Below, piece by piece: positions 28,051-36,639 of a DNA stretch of 49,695 bases. This DNA comes from Deltaproteobacteria bacterium (GTDB taxonomy: Bacteria > Desulfobacterota > Desulfobulbia > Desulfobulbales > SURF-16). The notes under the pieces were generated by a model, which did not search any database, was not told the DNA's origin, and saw nothing but the letters and a program-made list of their open reading frames with translations. Every line of letters begins with the position of its first letter. The stretch's first letter is position 1. The DNA is taken from the NCBI GenBank assembly GCA_029933005.1, contig JAOZOY010000014.1:1-49695 (forward strand), given 5' to 3'. Made by a program: the position numbers and the translations under genes.

Positions 28051-28635
28051 ATGGAATCATTTGAAAATCTACTCGAATGCTCAACAAAAATCCATGGCCA
28101 TATCTGTGCCGGCCAGGTTATCGGGGTACGCATGTCCATGATTGGTCTGCGTGAAATAGATATCGATGACCCCAAAGGGACGCAGCGCAAGAGTTTGTAC
28201 GTATTAGTTGAAATCGATCGTTGCGCCACGGACGCCATCCAGAGTGTGACCGGCTGCAGTCTGGGGAAAAGAGCCCTGAAATGGCTTGATTACGGTATCA
28301 TGGCGGCGACTTTTGTCAATCTGACCACGGGCAAGGCGGTGCGGATCACATGCCGCGAAGAGTCCAGGGAACTGGCCAAGAAATATTCCCCGGATATAGA
28401 GGGGAAATACAAACAGCAGCTTGAGGCCTACCGGGTAATGCCCGAGGAGGAGTTATTTAAAATCGAACAGGTTAAAATAAATATCCCGCAATGCGATATG
28501 CCGGGCCGGCCTATGAAACGCGTCCAATGTGATGGATGCGGTGACTGGGTACAGGACTGCCGCGAGGTTGAGGTCGATGGAAAAACTTTGTGTCAAAGCT
28601 GTGCACATGGCAGGTATTATAGTGTCATTTCCTGA
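28051..28635 (+). CDS. FmdE-like protein with C-terminal zinc finger
   Basis: The 194-residue protein begins with an FmdE domain (CSTKIHGHICAGQVIGVRM, then EIDRCATDAIQSVTGCSLGKR), named from formylmethanofuran dehydrogenase subunit E. It ends in a CDGCGDW-x-CxxC zinc ribbon (CQSCAHG). In bacteria lacking formylmethanofuran enzymes its role is not settled; it often lies beside molybdenum cofactor genes, as here (97 bp before a MoeA-like gene). AAGGAG is well placed. It is divergent from uvrC over 92 bp. Confidence 0.85.
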   Translation: MESFENLLECSTKIHGHICAGQVIGVRMSMIGLREIDIDDPKGTQRKSLYVLVEIDRCATDAIQSVTGCSLGKRALKWLDYGIMAATFVNLTTGKAVRITCREESRELAKKYSPDIEGKYKQQLEAYRVMPEEELFKIEQVKINIPQCDMPGRPMKRVQCDGCGDWVQDCREVEVDGKTLCQSCAHGRYYSVIS

Positions 28636-28732
28636 TCATGACTACTGAAAGTTTACAGACATTCTCGGTGTCTCTGCAAACGCAACAAGAGACTTGTATA
28701 TAAATACTCAACTCTAAACTTGGCCATCATCC

Positions 28733-29782
28733 ATGACAACGAAAACCATCCCAATTGACCAGGCCGTCGGCATGGTCCTTCCCCATGATATTACTGAAAT
28801 CAGGCAGGAGGATGCCGGGAACAAGGATTTGGGCTTTAAAGGCCCGGCCTTCCGCAAAGGCCACATCATCAGATATGAAGATATCGATCATCTGCGCAGA
28901 CTTGGCAAAGAACATATCTATGTCCTTGATCTTGGCCCGGATGATATCCATGAAAATGAAGCGGCCAAATTGCTGGCTGATGGATTGGCCGGAAACGGCG
29001 TTGTCTGTTCCGGCAAACCGGTTGAAGGAAAAATTGGTCTGCTTGCCGAACACGACGGTTTGCTCAAAATCGACAAAGATGCTCTCTTCCGCTTCAATTT
29101 GCTGGGAGAGGTGATGTGTGCCACCCTGCACAACAATACTCCGGTGAAAAAGGGAGAACAGGTGGCGGCCACCCGGCTGATTCCCCTTACCTCCAAAAGG
29201 AAAATTGTTGAACAGGCTGTTGAAATTTCCACAGAAAAAAATGGTATTACCCAGGTCATTCAACTGCGCCGGGCCCAAGCCGGTCTCGTCATCACCGGCA
29301 ACGAGGTCTATCATGGCCGGATTGAGGATCGTTTTGAAGCTGTTCTGCGTAAAAAACTGGATCAGATCGGTTCAAAGGTGAAGAAGGTCTGTTTCGCTCC
29401 GGATGATATCGACAGAATTGCCGAAGAAATTATAAATTGCCTGGAAGATGGCGCGGATCTCATTGTCACAAGCGGTGGAATGTCGGTGGATCCCGATGAT
29501 GTTACCAGGCTCGGCATTGCCAGGGCCGGGGCCACGGATCTTGTTTACGGAACCCCTGTTCTGCCCGGCGCCATGTTTCTGGTGGGACGAATCAACAACG
29601 TGCCGATTATGGGCCTGCCGGCCTGCGGCATGTTCCACCGCATCACGGTCTTTGACCTTATCCTGTCGCGGATTCTGGCAGGTGAATCAATTGATCGTGC
29701 CGATTTGGCCGATCTCGGCCATGGAGGCCTGTGCCGCAACTGCAAAACCTGTCAGTATCCGATCTGCGGTTTTGGTAAATAA
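28733..29782 (+). CDS. Molybdopterin-binding MoeA/MoaB-like protein
   Basis: The 349-residue protein has the MoaB/MoeA-type molybdopterin-binding core: ITGNEVYHGRIED, DLIVTSGGMSVDPDDVTR and GLPACGMF. It lacks the full four-domain layout of MoeA, so it belongs to a shorter MoeA-like group. It ends in a cysteine motif CRNCKTCQYPICGFGK that may bind a metal. A role in molybdenum or tungsten cofactor handling for formate dehydrogenase is an inference from family and from the neighbouring fmdE-like gene. Confidence 0.82.
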   Translation: MTTKTIPIDQAVGMVLPHDITEIRQEDAGNKDLGFKGPAFRKGHIIRYEDIDHLRRLGKEHIYVLDLGPDDIHENEAAKLLADGLAGNGVVCSGKPVEGKIGLLAEHDGLLKIDKDALFRFNLLGEVMCATLHNNTPVKKGEQVAATRLIPLTSKRKIVEQAVEISTEKNGITQVIQLRRAQAGLVITGNEVYHGRIEDRFEAVLRKKLDQIGSKVKKVCFAPDDIDRIAEEIINCLEDGADLIVTSGGMSVDPDDVTRLGIARAGATDLVYGTPVLPGAMFLVGRINNVPIMGLPACGMFHRITVFDLILSRILAGESIDRADLADLGHGGLCRNCKTCQYPICGFGK

Positions 29783-29846
29783 AACGTAATTATTCAGGAG
29801 CACCCCACGGAGTTGAGCTATACTGTCTTTAAGGGTACCTTACCTC

Positions 29847-30287
29847 TTAATTAGCTGATTGCGCGATGGCTTCTTCTTCCTCTTTTGCCGGAACTCCGCC
29901 TTTGACGAGACGCAAATCGCTGGTTTCAACCTTCACCTCGCCGTTGAGAGAGGCACCACCTTCCACAAGGAGATTGACAGCCTCCACATTGCCATCAATC
30001 CTACACCCCTTGACGACATTAAGATTAGAGGCCTTGATATTCCCCTGAACTCCACCCTGACAGATAAAGGTCTCGATATCGACATCACCTGTGATACTGC
30101 CTGTTTCACCCATAACAAGATGGTCCCCTTTGACGTTTCCTTCAATAGAACCATCAAGACGGAGTTTGCCGGTAAAATTGACATTACCGGTAAACTTCAT
30201 TCCTTTGCCGATAATGCTGCTGATGGCAACGTTGTTCCCGTCTAGATTCATCTCTGGGTTGTTATCATTTTTTTTAAAAAAACTCAT
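29847..30287 (-). CDS. Bactofilin
   Basis: A 146-residue protein with the bactofilin beta-helix: repeated G-x-I/V-x-G-N/D turns (LDGSIEGNVKGDHLVMG, TGDVDIETF, DGNVEAVNL, NGEVKVETSDL). Bactofilins polymerise into filaments that place cell-wall enzymes. It lies 53 bp after an M23 peptidase gene on the same strand, an arrangement seen with other bactofilins, which suggests a shared role in cell shape. It converges with the MoeA-like gene. Confidence 0.93.
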   Translation of the reverse strand: MSFFKKNDNNPEMNLDGNNVAISSIIGKGMKFTGNVNFTGKLRLDGSIEGNVKGDHLVMGETGSITGDVDIETFICQGGVQGNIKASNLNVVKGCRIDGNVEAVNLLVEGGASLNGEVKVETSDLRLVKGGVPAKEEEEAIAQSAN

Positions 30288-30340
30288 AAAAACTCCTTAA
30301 GATTGTTGGTTACTTTGAGGCATAAGTTTGTGGAAAGAAA

Positions 30341-31219
30341 TTACTTGATAACAGAGGGCATGTTGCGGGCAACTCGAACAAATTTCAGGGGATTTACACT
30401 TTTTTGATTATAATGAATTTCATAATGAAGATGAGGCCCGGTACTGCGGCCTGTATTGCCCACAAGACCGATCACCTGCCCGCGTTTTACCAGGTCTCCC
30501 TTCTCGACGAAACTTTTTTTCATGTGAAAATAACGAGTTTTAAAATCCTTGCCATGACCGATGACCACATAATTACCTTGACCTTTATTATACCCCTTTT
30601 TGAGAACCTTACCGTCAGCAGTTGTGGTAATCTCGGCACCGATTTTTTTTCTAATGTCAATACCGCTATGAAAAGCTGCTTTTTTGTTAATTGGGTCTAT
30701 TCGTCGCCCATACAGTGAGGTAATTGTTCCGAGAACAGGCGGCCCTAAGGGAACTGACTTGATAATATCCAGTGAATGATCCAGTCTAAAAATAATGTCT
30801 TCATAGGAATCCTCGCTAAGAGGGGTGAAAGGACCACCACTATGCTTTGTGCTTTCCTTAATTGAGGTCTTGATACCGACGGTTTTCAGGATGGATTCAA
30901 CTATTTCACTTCTATTTTTCAGCTCACTGAGGGCTGTGCTTAACAGCTTCTCCCTTTCGTCAGCCTTGACTTTAAGATCATCAAGAATGCTTTGATACTC
31001 CGCCTCCTTTTCTGCAATTTGTTTTACAAGACGATCATGAGATGCCCTAAGTTGGATAGTCTGGCAGGTATCTTTTAGACCGAGAAAGGAAAAAGCAGCC
31101 AACAGAATAACGAGTGACAATGAGGAAAAAACCAAAGTAATCAGGGCAGTCTTTGATATTACATACGATCTGGTAGTTTCTCTTTCGCCGGTTATAACTA
31201 TATGAAGTTTGTTTTTCAT
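30341..31219 (-). CDS. M23 family membrane-anchored metallopeptidase
   Basis: The 292-residue protein has one N-terminal membrane segment (ALITLVFSSLSLVILLAAFS), a coiled coil (about 50-105), and a C-terminal LytM/M23 domain. Zinc ligands are visible in HSGIDI and HLHYEIH, with RYFHMKK between. It would cut peptide cross-links in peptidoglycan or act as a regulator of such enzymes. The domain is intact, so I expect an active enzyme. It precedes the bactofilin gene. Confidence 0.92.
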   Translation of the reverse strand: MKNKLHIVITGERETTRSYVISKTALITLVFSSLSLVILLAAFSFLGLKDTCQTIQLRASHDRLVKQIAEKEAEYQSILDDLKVKADEREKLLSTALSELKNRSEIVESILKTVGIKTSIKESTKHSGGPFTPLSEDSYEDIIFRLDHSLDIIKSVPLGPPVLGTITSLYGRRIDPINKKAAFHSGIDIRKKIGAEITTTADGKVLKKGYNKGQGNYVVIGHGKDFKTRYFHMKKSFVEKGDLVKRGQVIGLVGNTGRSTGPHLHYEIHYNQKSVNPLKFVRVARNMPSVIK

Positions 31220-31456
31220 AATATGCCTGGAGGTTGTATTGTGTGCTTACTTATCGAAAATAAACAAGCAATTATCGAACCACATAGAGAGAAAAATTCT
31301 TTAACCCTATCGTTTAACCTAAGAAAATTATTGATTTTTTTATCATACAAATTTAAAAAACTTTTTTGAACATGATTAAAAAAAAGGAACATCATTTTAT
31401 ACCATTTTCTTCTTTTATCTGTCAAACTAATTGAAACTCACAAATAACGTAATTTT

Positions 31457-32713
31457 ATGAACGAACACCTTATCATTCAAATCCTGCTCATTTTAGGGCT
31501 GGCGTGGATTCTTGGAACCATTTTCATCAAATTCGAACTGCCGCCTATGTTGGGGGAACTGACTGCCGGACTCATTCTGGGGCCTCCCCTGCTTGGCATT
31601 GTCCAACCGTCGGAAACTCTCGAATTTCTGGCGGAAATGGGCATTTTCTTTGCCATGTTCCATGCCGGCATGGAGATGGATCCGAAAGATCTTATCAAAA
31701 ATCTTTTCCCTTCGGTTGTGGTGGCCCTGGGCGGCTTTTTTATTCCCTTTATCCTGGGCTATTTTGTCTGCAGGACTTTCGGCGGCACCCTCTATCAGTC
31801 GCTTTTTGTCGGCATGGGTTTATCAATAACGGCGATTGCCGTTCAGGCCGTGATCCTTCAGTCGCTGCAAATCCACAAAACCAACATCGGCAACATCATT
31901 ATGGGAGCGGCCATCGTTGATGATATTCTGTCATTGTGCACACTTTCAATCCTACTGGGACTGGCGAAAAGCGGCGCTGTGGATGTAACGTCCGTTACCA
32001 TTATAATCGGTAAGGTGGTGCTGTTTTTTGGTGTCACAATTCTCATCGGCCACTTCATTATGCCCCACCTTACCAGAAGGCTGAACGATTACCATGGCAA
32101 AGGATTTACTTTTGCCATGGTGTCAGCCCTGGTGATGGCCTATATGGCGGAGCTTGCCGGATTACATTTAGTGATCGGCGCATTTCTGGCGGGACAATTT
32201 GTCCGAAAGGAGACGATGAACGAAAAGGTTTATGATGTGATCAGTGATCGGTTTTATGGCATCAGTGCAGGTTTTTTGACGCCGATTTTCTTTGCCACTC
32301 TGGCTTTTCATATCCACATCAGCTGGGATCTCTCTTTTTTAATTTTTGTGGCCGCCTTGATCATGGTAGCGATTTTCGGCAAGGTTTTTGGCTGCGCCGG
32401 AGCAGCCCGGCTGGTTGGCCTGACCCCTAAAGAATCGCTGCTGATCGGGCTGGGCATGAACGGCAGGGGCGCGGTGGAGCTTGTTGTCGCCACTGTTGTG
32501 ATCAAGTTGAGCAATGAGCTTCTGCAAAAAAAAGTAATCGATGAACCGCTGTTGACCGATCCCCAGTTTTCAGCTCTTGTCTTGATGGCATTTATCACAA
32601 CTCTTCTTACTCCTATATTTCTGAAAAAATCATTGGTGCGAAGCTGTGGTATTGACAGTAAGGAAGAATTTTGCCGGATTATTGAAAAAACGAAAACAAA
32701 AATCCTTCGTTAA
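31457..32713 (+). CDS. Cation:proton antiporter, CPA2/Kef type
   Basis: A 418-residue protein with about 12 hydrophobic segments. It starts with LPPMLGELTAGLILGPPLLG and has AAIVDDILSL, the helix with the ion-binding Asp, plus GMNGRGAVELV. It lacks the C-terminal TrkA-N domain of KefB/KefC. It probably exchanges Na+ or K+ for protons. It is a single gene, divergent from the M23 gene over 237 bp, and ends before a bidirectional terminator shared with livK. Confidence 0.9.
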   Translation: MNEHLIIQILLILGLAWILGTIFIKFELPPMLGELTAGLILGPPLLGIVQPSETLEFLAEMGIFFAMFHAGMEMDPKDLIKNLFPSVVVALGGFFIPFILGYFVCRTFGGTLYQSLFVGMGLSITAIAVQAVILQSLQIHKTNIGNIIMGAAIVDDILSLCTLSILLGLAKSGAVDVTSVTIIIGKVVLFFGVTILIGHFIMPHLTRRLNDYHGKGFTFAMVSALVMAYMAELAGLHLVIGAFLAGQFVRKETMNEKVYDVISDRFYGISAGFLTPIFFATLAFHIHISWDLSFLIFVAALIMVAIFGKVFGCAGAARLVGLTPKESLLIGLGMNGRGAVELVVATVVIKLSNELLQKKVIDEPLLTDPQFSALVLMAFITTLLTPIFLKKSLVRSCGIDSKEEFCRIIEKTKTKILR

Positions 32714-32836
32714 GAACCAATTTAGACAGAAGAATGTAAAAACAGGCATTAATATCTGCTTGTGTGCTTAAAATTGTGGGTAAAGGGTAGCTCTAAGAAA
32801 CTGATTTGTGGAAAGAAATGTAGACAAATAAAAAAA

Positions 32837-32877
32837 GGGTGCAGAGGAATATATTGATTTCCTCTGCACCCTTTTTT
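32837..32877. terminator. Bidirectional terminator between antiporter gene and livK
   Basis: A perfect 13-bp stem (GGGTGCAGAGGAA / TTCCTCTGCACCC) with a 9-nt loop is flanked by a run of A's on the left and TTTTTT on the right. It serves convergent genes on both strands. Confidence 0.9.
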
Positions 32878-32898
32878 GTTGAGAATGGCTGAAATTAA

Positions 32899-34068
32899 TC
32901 AGTCGGCCATGGTGAACTTCCCGTCTTTTACCTGAACAATAACCATGGAATCCACATCCAGGCCATTATGATCTTCCGGGGTGATGTTATAAATACCGGA
33001 GATGCCGACATAGCCTTTGGTCTCTTCAATGGCGGCGCGCAGAGCCTTGGGCTCGGTGCCGGCCTTTTTCATGGCATCAGCCACAATGTTGATTGCGTCC
33101 CAGGCATAGCCGGAATGAGTGTTGATGGGAAATTTCTCATCAAAATGATAGACATCCCGGTAAAGATGAACAAATTCCTGAATCACCTTTTTCTGGGGAT
33201 CATCATTCGACAGCTGGTCAGCCACCATCAGCTTGGTTGCGGGCATACGGTCGCCCTCGGAAGCCTTGCCGGCCAGCTCAATGTATTTTGGATCAGGAAG
33301 ACCATGACATTGAAAAAGAGGCACGGTCATGCCGAGCTGAACCTTGTTTTTGGCCACGATGGAACCGGCTGCTCCAATTGTCCAGCAGACAATGGCCTGT
33401 GGCTGACTGTTTTTTAGATTGGTGAGCTGGGCCGTCATATCGGTGTCCTTGGGGCCGAACGATTCTTTACCGACAACGGTCAGGCCGTAATCCCCGGCCA
33501 GTTTGTCGAGCCAGCGGCCACCGTCCTTACCGAAACCATCAGCGGCGGTGAGCAGCGCAATTTTCGTCAAGCCTTTTTCCTGCAGATAGCTGTATAGCCT
33601 TTTAACCGCAACAGAAGAACGCTGGGGGGATTTAAAGATATAGGTGTAAGGGCCGAACTTGCCGCCCATGATCACCGGATCGCCGCCCACGGTCATGATT
33701 GTGGGCATGCCGGCCTTCTCGACAATGCTCTTCACATTCATGCCGGTGCCGGTCCGGGTGGGTCCGACAATGGCTGCAACCTTGTCTTTATAGATAAATT
33801 TTTTGGCAATAGTGGCAGCTTTGGCCGGATTACCTTCAGTGTCGCCGATAATTAAAATAATTTCCTTGCCGTTAACGCCGCCATTTCTGTTAATTTGATC
33901 TACGACCATTTCCGCCACGAGCCTGGTGGGCGTACCAATAAAACTGGCCGGGCCGGAGAGGTCAAAAAAGGCCCCTATCTTGATGTTTTCCATCGCCAGG
34001 GCGGAAGCCGTGGGTAAGGCCATGCACAGAGCCGCCATAATGGCAAAATAAAATTTGATTTTTTTCAT
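32899..34068 (-). CDS. livK: Branched-chain/aromatic amino acid ABC transporter, binding protein
   Basis: With ATG 34068 (MKKIKFYFAIMAALCMALP) the protein has 389 residues with a clear Sec signal peptide ending near ALAME. The mature part is a type I periplasmic binding protein (IKIGAFFDLSGPASFIGT, NGGVNGKEI, AAIVGPTRTGTG). AAGGAG lies 9 nt upstream of this ATG; the ORF track's longer N-terminus lacks any signal. It is the last gene of the liv/ior operon, after livF-paaK. The ligand cannot be read from sequence, but the ior and paaK genes favour aromatic or branched-chain amino or keto acids. Confidence 0.93.
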   Translation of the reverse strand: MKKIKFYFAIMAALCMALPTASALAMENIKIGAFFDLSGPASFIGTPTRLVAEMVVDQINRNGGVNGKEIILIIGDTEGNPAKAATIAKKFIYKDKVAAIVGPTRTGTGMNVKSIVEKAGMPTIMTVGGDPVIMGGKFGPYTYIFKSPQRSSVAVKRLYSYLQEKGLTKIALLTAADGFGKDGGRWLDKLAGDYGLTVVGKESFGPKDTDMTAQLTNLKNSQPQAIVCWTIGAAGSIVAKNKVQLGMTVPLFQCHGLPDPKYIELAGKASEGDRMPATKLMVADQLSNDDPQKKVIQEFVHLYRDVYHFDEKFPINTHSGYAWDAINIVADAMKKAGTEPKALRAAIEETKGYVGISGIYNITPEDHNGLDVDSMVIVQVKDGKFTMAD

Positions 34069-34144
34069 TTTTTTCATCTCCTTAAAATTATAGTTGGAAG
34101 GCAATTTCTGTTTTTTTTTAACACGATGGACTTGTTTCCGCAAA

Positions 34145-36238
34145 TTAAACAATATCATCCTGAAGCCGGGTATCAAAAACACGCTGACTTTTGCGCTCGG
34201 AGCGCGGCAGAGAACCGTACTGCACCAACTCAACATCAGGCGTGACCAGCAATTTCTTTTTCATTTGATGCACCGTTTCCGTGGCAAGCTCGAAACTTCT
34301 CTTCCTGTCACAGTGCTCGCCCTGCTCCACCACAAGTTTCATTGAGTCGCGGCCGCTTGCGGCATCCCTGGAAAGATGGACCTGGTATTCGGAACCCAGG
34401 CCCGGAATTTCCGAAAGAATGGAGTCGATGCCGGAGGGATAGATATTGACGCCCCGGAACTTCATCATATCATCGCTGCGCCCTCTGATCCTGGAATGAC
34501 GCGGCATGATGGAACCGCAGGTGCAGGGGCCGGGAATGATACGGGTGATATCCCGTGTCCGGTATCGAATCAGGGGAGCCGCCTCCTTGCAGAGGGTGGT
34601 AACCACCATTTCTCCCCATTCACCCGGCTCCATGGGTTTCAATGTGTCGGGGTCAAGGATTTCCAGGATGTAATAGTCGGCCCAGTAATGAATGCAGTCA
34701 TGATTCGGGCATTCAATACCGGTTCCCGGACCGTAAAGCTCAGTAAGGCCGGGGATGTCAAACAGTTCCGCTCCGCCGAAAAGCTCGGAGATTTTCTGGC
34801 GCATGGACACGGAAGAACGCTCCGAACCATAGATAATTTTTTTGATATTGATTTTATCGGCAATCCCCCGTTTATGTATTTCTTCTGCCATGAGCAGGGC
34901 CATGGAGGCGGTGGAGCAGAAGACCGTGGATTGGAAATCAAGCATGAACTGGCACTGCAGATCAATGTTGCCGGGACCGGTGGGCACGGCCAGGGCGCCG
35001 ATTCTTTCACAGCCGAGCTGGAACCCCATGCCAGCTGTCCAGACGCCATACCCCACGGCAATCTGAATCCGGTCCAGGGGGGTGATGCCGGCCATTTCAT
35101 AGGAGCGGGCAAAAAAATCGGCCCAGTCGTCCACGTCTTTCTGGGTGTAGGCCAGGATTTTGCGCTTGCCCGTGGTGCCGGAGCTGGCATGAATACGGGT
35201 GATCTGCTCGTAAGGCACAGAGCGCAGGGGAAAGGGATAGCCGTCGCGCAGATCATCGGCCGAGGTGAAGGGCAGTTTCCGCAGATCATCCAGAGATTGA
35301 ATATCCGACGGTTGGATTCCGGCCTTTTCCAGCTGTGTCCGGTAAAAACTCGAACCTTGATAAACATGATTAATCGTCCATTGCAGTCCCTTGAGTTGAT
35401 GGGTGTGCAGTTCATCTTCACTCTTGAAAGAGGGCATAAATGACTGATTTGTCATATCGGGTTTCTCCAATCTGATATTTGTCAAACCAGCGGCGCCAAG
35501 ACGGCTTGCCTCGGGTCTGTTGTCACTTCCGGCCCCAAGAAAGGCCTGGCGAAGTTTAGGGTCGGCCAGCAGCTTTTCACTGTTGCCCGACTGAAGGATC
35601 CGGCCATTGACCAGCAGGTAAGCGGAGGTGGAGGCGGACAAGGCCCGGGCCGCGTTTTGCTCAACCAGTAAAATCGTCACACCGGAACGGGAAAGCTGAC
35701 GGATGATAGCAAAAATCTCATCGGTAATCAACGGCGCAAGCCCCAGGCTGGGTTCGTCCAGCAGGAGAAGCCGGGGTCGGGCCATCAGAGCCCTGCCCAT
35801 GGCAACCATCTGCTGCTCGCCGCCGGACAGGGTGGCGGCCTGCTGATCTTTTCGCTCCGCAAGCCTTGGGAAACGTGAGAAAATCTCCTCCATCCCCTGT
35901 TTTACTTTTGACTTGTTCAGTTTCAGGGCCAGAGCACCGAGCTGTAGATTCTCGAAAACCGTGAGTTCGCCAAAAAGTTGTCTGCCTTCGGGTGAAAGGG
36001 CCAGCCCCTGCCGCACCATGCGCACAGCCGAAAAACCGGTTACATCAGTTCCTTCAAAGAAAATGGAACCCCGGCTCGGACGCACCAGTCCCATGACAGC
36101 TTTCAGCAAAGTAGACTTGCCGGCGCCATTGGCTCCCACCAGGGCCACGGTCTCGCCCTGGCTGACATTGAGATCAATGCCGAACAGGGCCTGGGCCGCA
36201 CCGTAATGAACTTGAAGATTTTGAATTTTCAGCATCAT
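34145..36238 (-). CDS. livF-paaK: LivF ABC ATPase fused to phenylacetate-CoA ligase
   Basis: One open 697-codon frame. Residues 1 to about 234 are a complete LivF ATPase: Walker A GANGAGKST, signature LSGGEQQ and Walker B LLLLDEPS. After a linker of about 27 residues, residues 262-697 are a PaaK-type ligase of normal length (436) with the P-loop HASSGTTGK and a YGPGTGIECPNHD segment. Met262 has GGAG 9 nt upstream, so the ligase may also be made alone. The ligase converts arylacetates to their CoA esters. Together with iorAB it points to aryl- or acyl-CoA formation from amino acids. A membrane-transporter ATPase joined to a soluble ligase would place activation at the uptake site. Confidence 0.92.
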   Translation of the reverse strand: MMLKIQNLQVHYGAAQALFGIDLNVSQGETVALVGANGAGKSTLLKAVMGLVRPSRGSIFFEGTDVTGFSAVRMVRQGLALSPEGRQLFGELTVFENLQLGALALKLNKSKVKQGMEEIFSRFPRLAERKDQQAATLSGGEQQMVAMGRALMARPRLLLLDEPSLGLAPLITDEIFAIIRQLSRSGVTILLVEQNAARALSASTSAYLLVNGRILQSGNSEKLLADPKLRQAFLGAGSDNRPEASRLGAAGLTNIRLEKPDMTNQSFMPSFKSEDELHTHQLKGLQWTINHVYQGSSFYRTQLEKAGIQPSDIQSLDDLRKLPFTSADDLRDGYPFPLRSVPYEQITRIHASSGTTGKRKILAYTQKDVDDWADFFARSYEMAGITPLDRIQIAVGYGVWTAGMGFQLGCERIGALAVPTGPGNIDLQCQFMLDFQSTVFCSTASMALLMAEEIHKRGIADKINIKKIIYGSERSSVSMRQKISELFGGAELFDIPGLTELYGPGTGIECPNHDCIHYWADYYILEILDPDTLKPMEPGEWGEMVVTTLCKEAAPLIRYRTRDITRIIPGPCTCGSIMPRHSRIRGRSDDMMKFRGVNIYPSGIDSILSEIPGLGSEYQVHLSRDAASGRDSMKLVVEQGEHCDRKRSFELATETVHQMKKKLLVTPDVELVQYGSLPRSERKSQRVFDTRLQDDIV
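35453..35468 (-). promoter_or_regulatory. Internal ribosome binding site before the PaaK half
   Basis: GGAG followed 9 nt later by an in-frame ATG at 35455 (MTNQSFMPSFKS). The ATG marks the family start of PaaK, which supports internal initiation. Confidence 0.5.
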
Positions 36239-36250
36239 CGAATAAAATCG

Positions 36251-36568
36251 TTAAAAAGTAAGCACCCGATCACTTTTGACGATTAATTCATACAAATCTG
36301 ACTGTTTTGCACGGTTGTGATACCCATCCTCCACTCCATGGAGGTCAAGACACTTGCCTCAGGCAAGTAAAACACCTTCAGACAAGGTAAATATTTTTGC
36401 AAGCTCCAGAAGAGGGAATTTTTTTGTATCTATTCGGCCATAAGAAACTGAAGGCCCGTTAAGAAAAATTGTTACATCGTCCATCTTTTCAAGCATGAGA
36501 TTGCCTATACGGAATACATTCCATAAAATTTCAGGGTTATCACTACATGCAATTAGAGAGATATTCAT
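36251..36568 (-). CDS. DsrE-family protein, probable selenoprotein (Sec70, UGKC)
   Basis: The ORF track ends this gene at a TGA (36361-36359) after 69 residues. Read through, it continues GVLLA-U-GKCLDLHG and ends SDLYELIVKSDRVLTF, giving 105 residues, the normal DsrE/YchN-like length. The family commonly has a CxxC (such as CGTC) at exactly this place and ends in a similar (S/T)MxDLYEL...DKVLTF, so UGA replaces the first Cys of the pair. The N-terminus MNISLIACSDNPEILWNVFRIGN is also typical. AAGGA precedes the ATG. DsrE proteins handle sulfur transfer or act as small redox proteins. It lies between livG (71 bp) and livF-paaK (12 bp); why it is in this operon is not known. Confidence 0.85.
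36328..36344 (-). promoter_or_regulatory. Candidate bacterial SECIS hairpin in the DsrE-family gene
   Basis: It begins 14 nt after the UGA. CCTCCA / TGGAGG form a perfect 6-bp stem around a TGGAG loop. The layout is the same as in mvhD and fdhA. Confidence 0.7.
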
Positions 36569-36603
36569 AATTTTTCCTTTTAGTTGAAATTTTGAGTTAT
36601 TAT

Positions 36604-36637
36604 TTCTGTCTCTGTCCTCTGACTTCTGTCTTCTGAT
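36604..36637 (-). repeat. Heptamer array after the livG stop
   Basis: Units TTCTGTC, TCTGTC (one base short), CTCTGAC, TTCTGTC and TTCTGAT on the plus strand begin 2 nt after the livG stop. Confidence 0.7.
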
Positions 36638-36639
36638 AT

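Noticed and set aside
31216-31425. 69-residue minus-strand ORF upstream of the M23 gene
   Set aside because: AT-rich, no motif, no ribosome site, and it overlaps the M23 start.
34376-35443. 355-residue plus-strand ORF
   Set aside because: It lies fully antisense to the PaaK half of livF-paaK, with no recognisable motif and no ribosome site; a codon-bias shadow.
36239-36358. Non-coding gap between livF-paaK and the short DsrE ORF
   Set aside because: Reading the UGA as Sec extends the DsrE frame through most of this stretch to a TAA at 36251-36253.
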